Assembly: GCA_002869855.2 (NCBI GenBank)
Contig: NEWQ02000023.1
Span: 121,286 to 185,285 of the forward strand
DNA: 64,000 bases
Source of the DNA: Nitrospira sp. CG24D
GTDB taxonomy: Bacteria; Nitrospirota; Nitrospiria; Nitrospirales; Nitrospiraceae
Direction of reading: 5' to 3'
Position numbers and translations under genes: made by a program. Shown one piece after another: positions 20,704-28,913 of this stretch. Each line of letters begins with the position of its first letter. Position 1 is the stretch's first letter. Under the pieces are notes generated by a model. It did not search any database. It had not been told where the DNA came from and saw nothing but the letters and a program-made list of their open reading frames with translations.

Positions 20704-20958
20704 TCATCCTCGCCTCTTGCTCGCACGGAGACCCGATCGCACGCGAACCACCTTGCCTCGCCCATCCGGCTCATGACTCCCCTGATCGGTACGCTGGCCT
20801 TCGATGAGTCCATTCAACGACGCGCGAAAGATTCGCAGGCTCCCGCGACCGATCTTCGTCGCCCGCAAGCGGCCCTCCTCAATCCACCGATAGATCGTCC
20901 ACTTACTGACTCTGAGCAGCGCGGCCGCCTCTTGGACTCGCAATAACGGTGGTTCCAT
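20704..20958 (-). CDS. Excisionase/MerR-type helix-turn-helix DNA-binding protein (copy 1)
   Basis: LLRVQEAAALLRVSKWTIYRWIEEGRLRATKIGRGSLRIFRASLNGLIE. Confidence 0.88.
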   Translation of the reverse strand: MEPPLLRVQEAAALLRVSKWTIYRWIEEGRLRATKIGRGSLRIFRASLNGLIEGQRTDQGSHEPDGRGKVVRVRSGLRASKRRG

Positions 20959-20986
20959 ACGGTCCTCTCGAACGGCGCGTGGTGGC

Positions 20987-21013
20987 GGGGGAGCGCCCAA
21001 CCCGCGCTCCCCC
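20987..21013. other. Perfect GC-rich hairpin upstream of HTH copy 1
   Basis: GGGGGAGCGC-N7-GCGCTCCCCC, 10-bp perfect stem; no U tract on the minus strand. Confidence 0.75.
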
Positions 21014-21077
21014 TGATGAGACCTGCGTCAGGAGGTCAGTCCACCCGCAGATCCCAACGTCCCACACGGCCACTCAC

Positions 21078-21626
21078 CTAGCGTGCCATGCGCTTGTCGA
21101 AATACTCGTCATAGCGATGCACAAAGTCTTTGGCCGCCAGCGGCGCATGACAGGCACGGCACTTGGTGAAATCTTCGGCCAGCGCTTTGCCGTCGGGACC
21201 GAAGGCGGAAAAGACCCAGTTCCCGTTTTTCAGATTGTCGGGCACGTCCTGCCCCCAGCCGTCGCCCTTGGCCATGACAAACACTTTGGCGAGATCGCCC
21301 TTGATGAGCTTGCCGTCTGCGCCGGTTTCCGGTGCGTCCCCGTTCAGCTTCGCCTTATACAACTCCATAACCATCACAGTGCCGTTGGGAAACATCTGGC
21401 CCTGGTTCGTGCGCGCGCCGACCTGATTCACGACGAGCTCCCGTATCTGTTTCGCATCCGGCCGCTGCACTTCAGAGAGAAACTTCGGCCAGGTTCTATA
21501 GTCCGCCGGATACGCCAATTCGCCATCTTTCGGCTTCGCCGGCGCCTTCGCCGCCGGGGCCGTCCCCATTTCGCTGCATCCCCACAGCATGCACACCGCC
21601 GCCAACATGAGTCCGCACTTTTTCAT
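21078..21626 (-). CDS. Cytochrome P460 family lipoprotein
   Basis: Lipoprotein signal (MLWGCSEMG), YPADYRTWPKF, GTVMVMELYKAK, CRACHAPLAAKDFVHRYDEYF heme-binding CxxCH. Confidence 0.88.
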   Translation of the reverse strand: MKKCGLMLAAVCMLWGCSEMGTAPAAKAPAKPKDGELAYPADYRTWPKFLSEVQRPDAKQIRELVVNQVGARTNQGQMFPNGTVMVMELYKAKLNGDAPETGADGKLIKGDLAKVFVMAKGDGWGQDVPDNLKNGNWVFSAFGPDGKALAEDFTKCRACHAPLAAKDFVHRYDEYFDKRMAR

Positions 21627-21637
21627 CCTCAGCCTCC

Positions 21638-22006
21638 TTATGATTTAGCTTGCCCTGAACCGCCGCGATCTACCCAAGCTTTGCAGCCGATTCCCGACGC
21701 AAGCGCCTGCTCAACCGACGCCGCCAATTGCATCGGCGGAACTCCGTCGGGCTGATAGCGCACCAACACCGTACCGTGATCGTTCAAGAACTCCACGGAC
21801 TGCACCGTAGGAAAGCGCCGCAGCGCCCCTTCGACCTCATCGCGATGGTATTCGCAGAATCGTCCGCCGATCTGAACAATGACCTGACCGGCAGCGGCAT
21901 CTTTCTGCTCCGGCACGGTCGCCGCCTGAGAGCCCTCATCCGCCTGAACCGGCGTACACAGACTCAGCCACATCGCCAATCCAATCCCCATGAGACCAAG
22001 CTTCAT
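21638..22006 (-). CDS. HMA-like small periplasmic protein
   Basis: Signal peptide; VIVQIGGRFCEYHRDEVEGALRRFPTVQSVEFLNDHGTVLVRYQPDGV resembles a ferredoxin-like HMA fold. Confidence 0.6.
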   Translation of the reverse strand: MKLGLMGIGLAMWLSLCTPVQADEGSQAATVPEQKDAAAGQVIVQIGGRFCEYHRDEVEGALRRFPTVQSVEFLNDHGTVLVRYQPDGVPPMQLAASVEQALASGIGCKAWVDRGGSGQAKS

Positions 22007-22261
22007 AGCTCCCTCTCCTCTTGGTTAATCCACAGATATCCACCCAAAGGCCGGAGCGGAGACTCAGTGGAGAGAGTCTGCGCTCCAGTGGGTCCGGGCG
22101 AGGAGGCCGCCACACCCGAACCACACACATGTTTCGAGACAGACCGGGACAACCCGGATTGCTCAGGTGGAAAGCGTTCGGCGAGGCGTAGACCGGCTCA
22201 CTTGAAGTTCGAGAGCCCCCTCGCGTTGAAGCTGAAAATCGAAGAACGCGTCCCGCCTGAA

Positions 22262-22612
22262 TTATCCGAGCGGGAGCACGGGAGGAGCACGGGAGCGGAG
22301 GAGTGACACTGAAGAGACTGAGATTGACTGAACGGGAGAACCGGTCGGGACCAGCGCCACCAGCTCGAACAAGCCGTCTGGAACCGATACGACTAAGCCG
22401 GCCTCCGGAGTGGCCTGGCAGGCCCAGGCGCAGAGAGAAGAATGCGCGGTCTCATGACTGTCGTGACTGTGATGTTGCTCATGGCCGCCGGCTTGGGAGA
22501 ACACCGGCAGGGCCAGCGAACAGGTGGCGGCCAGACAGACCAATCCAAAATAGACCACCGCCGTAATACCAGCGATGACACTCCCGACTGCTCTCATAGA
22601 ACGACCGCTCAT
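22262..22612 (-). CDS. Small membrane protein of the CAWACQ/RAPP family (copy 4)
   Basis: QAGGHEQHHSHDSHETAHSSLCAWACQA ... LLRSRAPPVLPLG. Confidence 0.78.
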   Translation of the reverse strand: MSGRSMRAVGSVIAGITAVVYFGLVCLAATCSLALPVFSQAGGHEQHHSHDSHETAHSSLCAWACQATPEAGLVVSVPDGLFELVALVPTGSPVQSISVSSVSLLRSRAPPVLPLG

Positions 22613-22661
22613 ATCCTATCTACCCTTTCAGCGTACTCATGTACGCCGAACCTCCGAGACT

Positions 22662-22690
22662 GTCTACCGATGGCTGCTCACTTGTGCTAC
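22662..22690 (-). promoter_or_regulatory. Bipartite promoter-like motif upstream of copy 4
   Basis: Plus strand GTCTAC-CGATGGCTGCTCACTTG-TGCTAC(AG). Confidence 0.7.
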
Positions 22691-22792
22691 AGAATCCTGC
22701 GTTGCTCAAGCAAAGCATTCCTGCAAAAACATCTACCGCAATTGTCCATTCGACGGAGCCGCCGCATGGCGACCCCGTCGAGGACTTACTCC

Positions 22793-25135
22793 TTAGAACA
22801 ATCCCAGCGTGACACCAAGATACACCGATCGGCCAAGACCCGGCAGAAATGCCTGCTTGTTCGCATCCGGTGTGCTGTCCGCGGACGGCACAGCATTGGC
22901 CACATACTTCTTGTCGAACAGATTATCCAGCTCCACATAGAACTTGGCGAACCGGATGAAGCTGTTGTTCCGGATAGGAATATTGTAGTTCAGATTGGCG
23001 TTGAAAAGCAGATAGGCCGGCGATCCCAGCGTGTTGCTGTTGTTGACGAAGAAGCTGTCGATCCAACTCCCCTCCACCCAGCCGCCGATTCCGGACGCCG
23101 CGTGGTGGTAAGCCATCTTCGTGTTCAAGACATTCTTCTCGACGGCCGGCACATGATGCCCGGCCTGATTGACCTGCGTGATGACGTTGTTGGCGGAAAA
23201 CTGGTCGGTAAACTTGACGTACTTGCTCTCCATATGGGTAAAGGCGCCGGTCCAACTGAACCCCGGAATAGCATCAGGCAGATACTTCCACGCCAGCTCA
23301 ATCCCACGGTATTGCGACTCTTCAGCATTCGTCGAGAAACTACCGTTTGTCGTAGGCGACAGCGGAACGCTCTGTGTAATGAGTTCATTCTCAAAGATGG
23401 TCCAGAACCCGACCAACTGGAGATAGAACTGCCGAGAGACCCACGAATCGGTTCCGATTTCGAACCCGGTGTTTTTTTGGGGTTTCAATTCTGTATTGAG
23501 ACCGGGGTTCCCGTCCAATCCCGTCGTGAGCTGGCCAAGACCCGGGATTCCATAGCCTGTCGAGGCGCGCGCCCAGTAGCGCGTCGCATCGTTCGGCCTG
23601 AATGTCAGCGACACCTCCGGCGCAAAATTATCGAAGGTCCGATTCACATTGGTGCGGCTGGTAAAGGTGCTGGTGGTCGCGGTGGTGGCATAACTGGTCA
23701 CGACCCCGGAGATCACCGAGTTTTCATAGCCAAACCCCGCGGCCAAGGTCCATTTCGGCGCAAACTCTAATTCTTCGCGGAACCGCACGCCGACATTTTT
23801 CTGTGTCAGCCTAGTCTGCTGTTGTAACGGGCCAAAGGTTGCCGTTCCATCGTTCTGGTTGCGGTAACTCCCCCCCTCTTGCTCCATATAGTCGGCAAAG
23901 AATCCGACGATGCTGCGCAACGGCATATCGAAGAGCCGGCTGGTATTGATGAGGTTGGTATAGTGCTTGAAATTCGGATTGATGTTGGTGCTGACCGGCT
24001 GATTGATGTCCTTCACGTCGTAGTCGCCCTCGATCTGGAGGATCGTATTGGCATCGATTTCCCGCTCATACAGCCCGCCGACTATCGTCCGGCGATCGCG
24101 CCGCTTGCTGTGCAGGGTCACTGGATTCGTCGTCGCGTTGGTGACTCCGCCGAGCTGGCGATGGTTTTGATCGAACTGGCTTTGTGTCAGACGTCCCGGA
24201 GAAAACGCATCGAGATCGTTGTTGATGACCTTGAACAGAAAATTCGACCGGTCGTCGATCCGGAACCGCAAATTCAGATTGACCGTCGATGTTTGATAGT
24301 CGCTATGCGGAAGATAGCCATCCTCGCGGACATAGCTGCTAAAGAAGGAGATATCGAGGTTCTTATAGGCTTTCCCAATCGCCAACCCGTACTTCTGATA
24401 CCCCCAAGACCCGCCAGAAATAAATGTTTCCACACCATCAATGTCAGCCCCGCGGCGCGTCTTGAAATGCATCGCGCCCCCGATTGCGTAGTTGCCGTAC
24501 AAAGAGGAGGACGGTCCTCGCACCACTTCCACGCTCTCCATAAACCATGGATCGTGCAAATCCAGCCGGGACAACCCATCCGATTGGGTCTGTCCGATCC
24601 CATCTTCGTAAAACTTCACATCCCGGACGCCGAACCCGTTCTTCGTACCTGATCCGCGAATCGACACCTGAAAATCGCGCGGCCCGTTGCGCTGGCGCAT
24701 GATGACGCCGGGGATCGACTCCACCGACTCACGAAAGTTTCTGGTAGGCTGCGATTCAGTCTCACTGCGCGGGGTAGATGAAAACGTAATGCCTTCCGGC
24801 CGTTTGATAGCTCGCGTGCTGATAATACTCGTATCGGCTAACTCGTACTCCGGAATCGCCGCGATGGTTTCCGCCTCTTGCAGCACAGGCTGCGCCTTTT
24901 CCGTCACGGTCTTCGGCCGTTCTGCCGGTGGCACCGATTCCTCCCGTCCTTTCTGAAGCTCTTCCAATTCCTGGAGAATTCCCTTGAGCTGTCCACGCAG
25001 TTCCTGTTCACGTGGCGAAGCTGCGGCATCCGTTGGATTGGGCTCCTGTGCCTGCGCGAGGGGCTGCCCTACCGCCAGGGTTCCGATGACTGTCATGACG
25101 ACTGCAATCTGACCGACGCACTTGAACGACGCCAT
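22793..25135 (-). CDS. TonB-dependent receptor
   Basis: Plug FRESVESIPGVIMRQRNGPRDFQVSIRGSG, VEVVRGPSSSLYGNYAIGGAMHFKTRRG, C-terminal VYLGVTLGLF. Confidence 0.92.
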   Translation of the reverse strand: MASFKCVGQIAVVMTVIGTLAVGQPLAQAQEPNPTDAAASPREQELRGQLKGILQELEELQKGREESVPPAERPKTVTEKAQPVLQEAETIAAIPEYELADTSIISTRAIKRPEGITFSSTPRSETESQPTRNFRESVESIPGVIMRQRNGPRDFQVSIRGSGTKNGFGVRDVKFYEDGIGQTQSDGLSRLDLHDPWFMESVEVVRGPSSSLYGNYAIGGAMHFKTRRGADIDGVETFISGGSWGYQKYGLAIGKAYKNLDISFFSSYVREDGYLPHSDYQTSTVNLNLRFRIDDRSNFLFKVINNDLDAFSPGRLTQSQFDQNHRQLGGVTNATTNPVTLHSKRRDRRTIVGGLYEREIDANTILQIEGDYDVKDINQPVSTNINPNFKHYTNLINTSRLFDMPLRSIVGFFADYMEQEGGSYRNQNDGTATFGPLQQQTRLTQKNVGVRFREELEFAPKWTLAAGFGYENSVISGVVTSYATTATTSTFTSRTNVNRTFDNFAPEVSLTFRPNDATRYWARASTGYGIPGLGQLTTGLDGNPGLNTELKPQKNTGFEIGTDSWVSRQFYLQLVGFWTIFENELITQSVPLSPTTNGSFSTNAEESQYRGIELAWKYLPDAIPGFSWTGAFTHMESKYVKFTDQFSANNVITQVNQAGHHVPAVEKNVLNTKMAYHHAASGIGGWVEGSWIDSFFVNNSNTLGSPAYLLFNANLNYNIPIRNNSFIRFAKFYVELDNLFDKKYVANAVPSADSTPDANKQAFLPGLGRSVYLGVTLGLF

Positions 25136-25261
25136 GGCCCGTACTCCTCTCCCGACAATGAATGAATGATGAGACACAGCCCCCCACGCAGACGAAGACC
25201 GCACACGGCGCGGCATCGTCCGCACAGGAGAACAACGATTGAACGCTATTGTGATGAGTGC

Positions 25262-25570
25262 TTAGAAACGAGGCGGCGCGCGCGATTGCGCGAGATAGGT
25301 AAGAAACAGAGAGGGCCTGATGGACGCGACTGACAAAAACAACGCCGCCAGAGCCAGCGGCTGCGAGTCCGGCGCTGCGGATGGACCGTCAGCCGGTTGA
25401 TTGGCCTGGCAGGCCCAGGCACAGAGTAGTGAATGGGTGGCCCCGCCGCTGTGGTGATGGGTAGAACGCGGCTGCGCCTGATGCGTGGACAGGCAGGCTG
25501 CGGCACTGAACGACAGCGTCAAATAGACTACGGCCGTGGCGAGCGCGAGTGGGAGGGTCCACCGCTTCAT
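25262..25570 (-). CDS. Small membrane protein of the CAWACQ/RAPP family (copy 5)
   Basis: THQAQPRSTHHHSGGATHSLLCAWACQANQ ... LAQSRAPPRF; start inferred at MKRWTLPL, overlapping the TlpA stop (ATGA). Confidence 0.78.
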   Translation of the reverse strand: MKRWTLPLALATAVVYLTLSFSAAACLSTHQAQPRSTHHHSGGATHSLLCAWACQANQPADGPSAAPDSQPLALAALFLSVASIRPSLFLTYLAQSRAPPRF

Positions 25571-26106
25571 TTCCCGTTCTCCATCATCTGCCGCATGAGC
25601 GCCACCGATTCCTGACTGTCCCACTCACGCGGCCCGACCGCTCGACCCAACAATGTGCCGTCGCGGCCCACCACGACTGTGGTCGGCAACCCGCGCACCA
25701 TAAAGGATCGGGACACTTCCTGGTCTTCATCGAACAGCACCGGCAGGGTGACACCCGCATGCGAGAGAAACTGGGCGATGCCCTGGCGTTGGAGATCCGT
25801 CGTCACGGTCAGCAAAACAAACTTCTTCGGGTCCAACTGCCGCTGCAAGCGGGCCAGCGACGGCATTTCTTCTTTGCAGGGCCCGCACCAGGTGGCCCAA
25901 AAATTCACCAGTACGACTTTGCCCGCTAGATCGCTCAACCTGACTCGCGTGCCATCCAGCGAAGTGAGTTCGAAGGGCATCGCCATGCTTCCGGCCGGCA
26001 ACCGACTCATCTTGAGTGGGGTAAAGGGATCGTGGGCGCAGACGCCTGATATCCCCGCCAGGCTGAGCATGACCAGCAGTCCCGCAATCCCCCATGCTTT
26101 TCGCAC
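25567..26106 (-). CDS. TlpA-like thioredoxin-fold protein
   Basis: KVVLVNFWATWCGPCKEEMPSLARL; VRGLPTTVVVGRDG; GTG start inferred. Confidence 0.88.
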   Translation of the reverse strand: MRKAWGIAGLLVMLSLAGISGVCAHDPFTPLKMSRLPAGSMAMPFELTSLDGTRVRLSDLAGKVVLVNFWATWCGPCKEEMPSLARLQRQLDPKKFVLLTVTTDLQRQGIAQFLSHAGVTLPVLFDEDQEVSRSFMVRGLPTTVVVGRDGTLLGRAVGPREWDSQESVALMRQMMENGK

Positions 26107-26116
26107 AACACCCACG

Positions 26117-27406
26117 TTACGGCTCCTGCTTCGCGACGACCTTGGCAACCGGCAGCTGCAGCGTTTGCACGACGATCCGATGCGACGGCATCGCGTGCTC
26201 CATCCAAGCCAGCGAGGCAAGCCCCTGCGCATTGATGGACAGCGCGGGCGTTTGCCCCTTCTTCTCGTTCAATTTCTGCGGCGCGCTGAATGTCTGCCCG
26301 CGATCGAGCGACACACTCATCACGACTTCGCGCCGGACCGGCGACTGTTCTTCCCACACAATGACCAGACGGCCCTCGGGATCGACCGCCATCTGCGGAT
26401 GGTCCGGGAAAGTGCCCTTGGAGAGATTCAACTTCTGTTTCGGCGAAAACGTCTCGCCCTTGTCGTCCGAGTAAGCCAGATAGATCGACGGCGTTTCGTC
26501 CGAGCCTTCCGTGTACCAGACCACATAGAGGCGCCCCTGGCGATCCGTCCCCACGGAGGCCGGACGATGAGGGCAGCCGGGGAATATCCATTTGTCATGA
26601 CCAACGATGACCGGTGCTGTGAACGTCTGCCCTCCATCGGTCGAACGCGCCACGACCGTCTCGCGGAGATCGCCCGGAAGAATCTTGCGCCAGGCGACGT
26701 ACAGCGTGCCGTCCGGGCTGCTGGTCATCGACGTCCGGCAACACACGCAGGTGCTCTCATCGACTTTGAGGTTCTTTTCAACCGTACGGCCGAGGTCGAT
26801 GGAACGCGTGGCAAACGTGCCGGATTCTTTCTTGCCCTCTCGCCCGTCGATCCAGGCCAAGTGGACGACGCCGTCGGGCGCCACATGGATCGAATCGAAA
26901 CTGTGGCCGATGACTTGCTGATCGTCGTTCACCAACACCGACGGCTGGAAAGTCTTCCCGCCGTCGGACGAACGACTCAAGCGGAGATCATTGGAGAAGG
27001 GCTTGTCCGGAGTCATCTTCGGATGGGTGACGGCCCAGGTAATGAGCACATCGTCGCCGGACAACGCGAGCGCCGGCGCTTCCTGACGGCTATAGGGCAC
27101 TTCGCTCGAACCGTTCACGCGCACTAACTCGCCGATGGGGCCTTCGACTTTCTCGATACGCGAGTAGAGCACCGTGCGGGTCTCCTTCTCCTCCTCAACC
27201 CAGGCAAGAGAAATCTGCCCCTGGTCATCGATCCGGACAGAAGGCCCCACGACGCTCCGTACTTTGCGGTCTGCCGTCACTTTGGGGCCAAGAACGAATG
27301 TAGGCGCAGACTCGGCCAACGTTATCGAGGCGCAAAGCAACAGGCTGCAGGCGATTCCGAAACATCCGGCAATTCGGCTTTTCAACATGTGAGTCATGGG
27401 TTTCAT
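26117..27406 (-). CDS. BNR/sialidase-like beta-propeller, exported
   Basis: Repeated S-D-G-TF and D-G-tF Asp-box motifs (SSDGGKTF, STDGGQTF, SDDKGETF, SLDRGQTF); CVCCRT and FPGCPHRP motifs. Confidence 0.82.
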   Translation of the reverse strand: MKPMTHMLKSRIAGCFGIACSLLLCASITLAESAPTFVLGPKVTADRKVRSVVGPSVRIDDQGQISLAWVEEEKETRTVLYSRIEKVEGPIGELVRVNGSSEVPYSRQEAPALALSGDDVLITWAVTHPKMTPDKPFSNDLRLSRSSDGGKTFQPSVLVNDDQQVIGHSFDSIHVAPDGVVHLAWIDGREGKKESGTFATRSIDLGRTVEKNLKVDESTCVCCRTSMTSSPDGTLYVAWRKILPGDLRETVVARSTDGGQTFTAPVIVGHDKWIFPGCPHRPASVGTDRQGRLYVVWYTEGSDETPSIYLAYSDDKGETFSPKQKLNLSKGTFPDHPQMAVDPEGRLVIVWEEQSPVRREVVMSVSLDRGQTFSAPQKLNEKKGQTPALSINAQGLASLAWMEHAMPSHRIVVQTLQLPVAKVVAKQEP

Positions 27407-27487
27407 GGATATTTCCTATCAGTGCTTCGACAAGCTGCGTCCGCGCTCCTGCCATACAAAACTTTGGACCGTCATAGACTCGCTCAG

Positions 27488-27622
27488 CATCCCTCGCAGG
27501 CGGTTCAGAAAAGCTGTCCAGCAAGGCCGCAGCTAGCAAAGAGGCGAGGCGTACACTTGTGGTACGTCGAGCCTCTGCGCGACGCGAGAACGCTGCTGGC
27601 GGCTTTTATCAACAGCCTGCTA
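27488..27622. repeat. Long imperfect palindromic intergenic element (full copy)
   Basis: CAGGCGGTTCAGAAAAGC ... GCTTTTATCAACAGCCTG outer arms and GAGGCGAGGCGTAC-ACTTGTG-GTACGTCGAGCCTC inner arms; relatives at 1-73 and 2214-2236. Confidence 0.8.
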
Positions 27623-28759
27623 TCCGGCGAGGCTGTAGACAATCGGCACATACACCGCCACCTCCGCCGCGCTCAAAGCCTGTTTCATATGGATGGGACA
27701 GGCCAATCGAACGGTCTCCATCGCCGCGCGATCGAGCACCTCATGGCCGGAGCTGCGATGCACCACCACATCGACCAAATGACCATCGGCGCGGAGGACG
27801 ACGCGCAACACCACTTTCCCTTCCGAGCCGTTCAAGCGCGCCGAGCTGGGATAGCGCGTCAGTTCCTTAATGCGCCGGCCGAGCGACTCCGCCAGCCAGG
27901 CATTGTCCGCCTTGCTCGCCGGACGAACGGAAGCCGCGTTGGCGACAATCGGCACATTGGCATGGTGAGGAGGTGCCTGGATTGCGGCGGCCGACGCCGG
28001 AGCCGGAACTGCGGCGGCTATAGACGCATCTGGAGTAGATGAGGACACGGCCGGCGCAGAGGGTTCGGCAACCGCGTGAGCGGATCTCCCGACGGCCGCA
28101 GTCAATGGCCGCCACTCCGGCGCCATCTCCTCGGGAGACGGGCTCTCATGATGAATCACGGGAGCAGACTCTGCGTGATGCGCGCGTGACGGCGCGGGAG
28201 GTTCATAGGCCTGGGCCGTGACAACCGATTCAACCGGCGGAGTCACTTCCTTCGGCACAGGTGCCGGATGCGGTTCATGGATCACCGGCTGCGGCTGCAC
28301 TACTTCCTGCGGCTTGATCTCTTCCTGCTTGATCTCTTCTTTCTTCGGTTCTGGCGGCGCGACCGGCGTAACCTTCGCCTGAACGATTTCCTGCACGGGC
28401 TCCGGCTTAGGCGGCACGATCGTCGGATGGACGACTTCCGGGCTGTACGGAGTGGCCACCCGGGTCATGACCATGTCAGACGCCGGTTCTACTGGTTGGA
28501 CAGGCTGAGCCGCCTGAACGGCCCGAACCGGGGTCGGCTTCGACGGCTGAACAGTCGGAGTGGATTGCGCCGTCTCGGTCCGAGGAGAGTCCGATGAAGG
28601 TTGAACCAGCGCCACCTCCCACTGAAAAATCTCTTCCTTGAGAATCGGCTGGACCTGAGCCGCCAACAGAAACGCAACACAGAGCGCCGCCCCATGTACA
28701 GCAAACGACACGCCCCAGGCTGCAATCGGAACCCGGTCCTGCTCTTGTACGATCATCAC
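27620..28759 (-). CDS. tonB: TonB energy transducer
   Basis: N-terminal TM, Pro/Glu/Lys-rich linker, C-terminal RYPSSARLNGSEGKVVLRVVLRADGHLVDVVVHRSSGHEVLDRAAMETVR. Confidence 0.9.
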   Translation of the reverse strand: MMIVQEQDRVPIAAWGVSFAVHGAALCVAFLLAAQVQPILKEEIFQWEVALVQPSSDSPRTETAQSTPTVQPSKPTPVRAVQAAQPVQPVEPASDMVMTRVATPYSPEVVHPTIVPPKPEPVQEIVQAKVTPVAPPEPKKEEIKQEEIKPQEVVQPQPVIHEPHPAPVPKEVTPPVESVVTAQAYEPPAPSRAHHAESAPVIHHESPSPEEMAPEWRPLTAAVGRSAHAVAEPSAPAVSSSTPDASIAAAVPAPASAAAIQAPPHHANVPIVANAASVRPASKADNAWLAESLGRRIKELTRYPSSARLNGSEGKVVLRVVLRADGHLVDVVVHRSSGHEVLDRAAMETVRLACPIHMKQALSAAEVAVYVPIVYSLAG

Positions 28760-28842
28760 GGCATCACCTTATGAAGGACACCTGCATTACTACTGAACAA
28801 GTGATCCACGGCCCTTCTTTGTAAAGGCAGAATCCCTGGTTC

Positions 28843-28871
28843 GTCTACTGCTGAATGCCGACGGATGCTAC
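28843..28871 (-). promoter_or_regulatory. Bipartite promoter-like motif upstream of tonB
   Basis: Plus strand GTCTAC-TGCTGAATGCCGACGGA-TGCTAC(AA). Confidence 0.65.
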
Positions 28872-28886
28872 AAGCATCCGTCGGCA
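28856..28886. promoter_or_regulatory. Perfect palindrome overlapping the distal box of the tonB promoter-like motif
   Basis: TGCCGACGGATGC-TACAA-GCATCCGTCGGCA, 13-bp perfect arms. Confidence 0.65.
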
Positions 28887-28913
28887 TCGGCCATCGCAGA
28901 TACTGCGGGCTCA

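Noticed and set aside
22442-23770. 442-aa plus-strand ORF opposite TBDR3
   Set aside because: Antisense shadow of a convincing TonB receptor; no recognisable domain.
25655-27127. 490-aa plus-strand ORF opposite TlpA and the BNR propeller
   Set aside because: Antisense of two well-supported genes; spans their boundary without any family signature.
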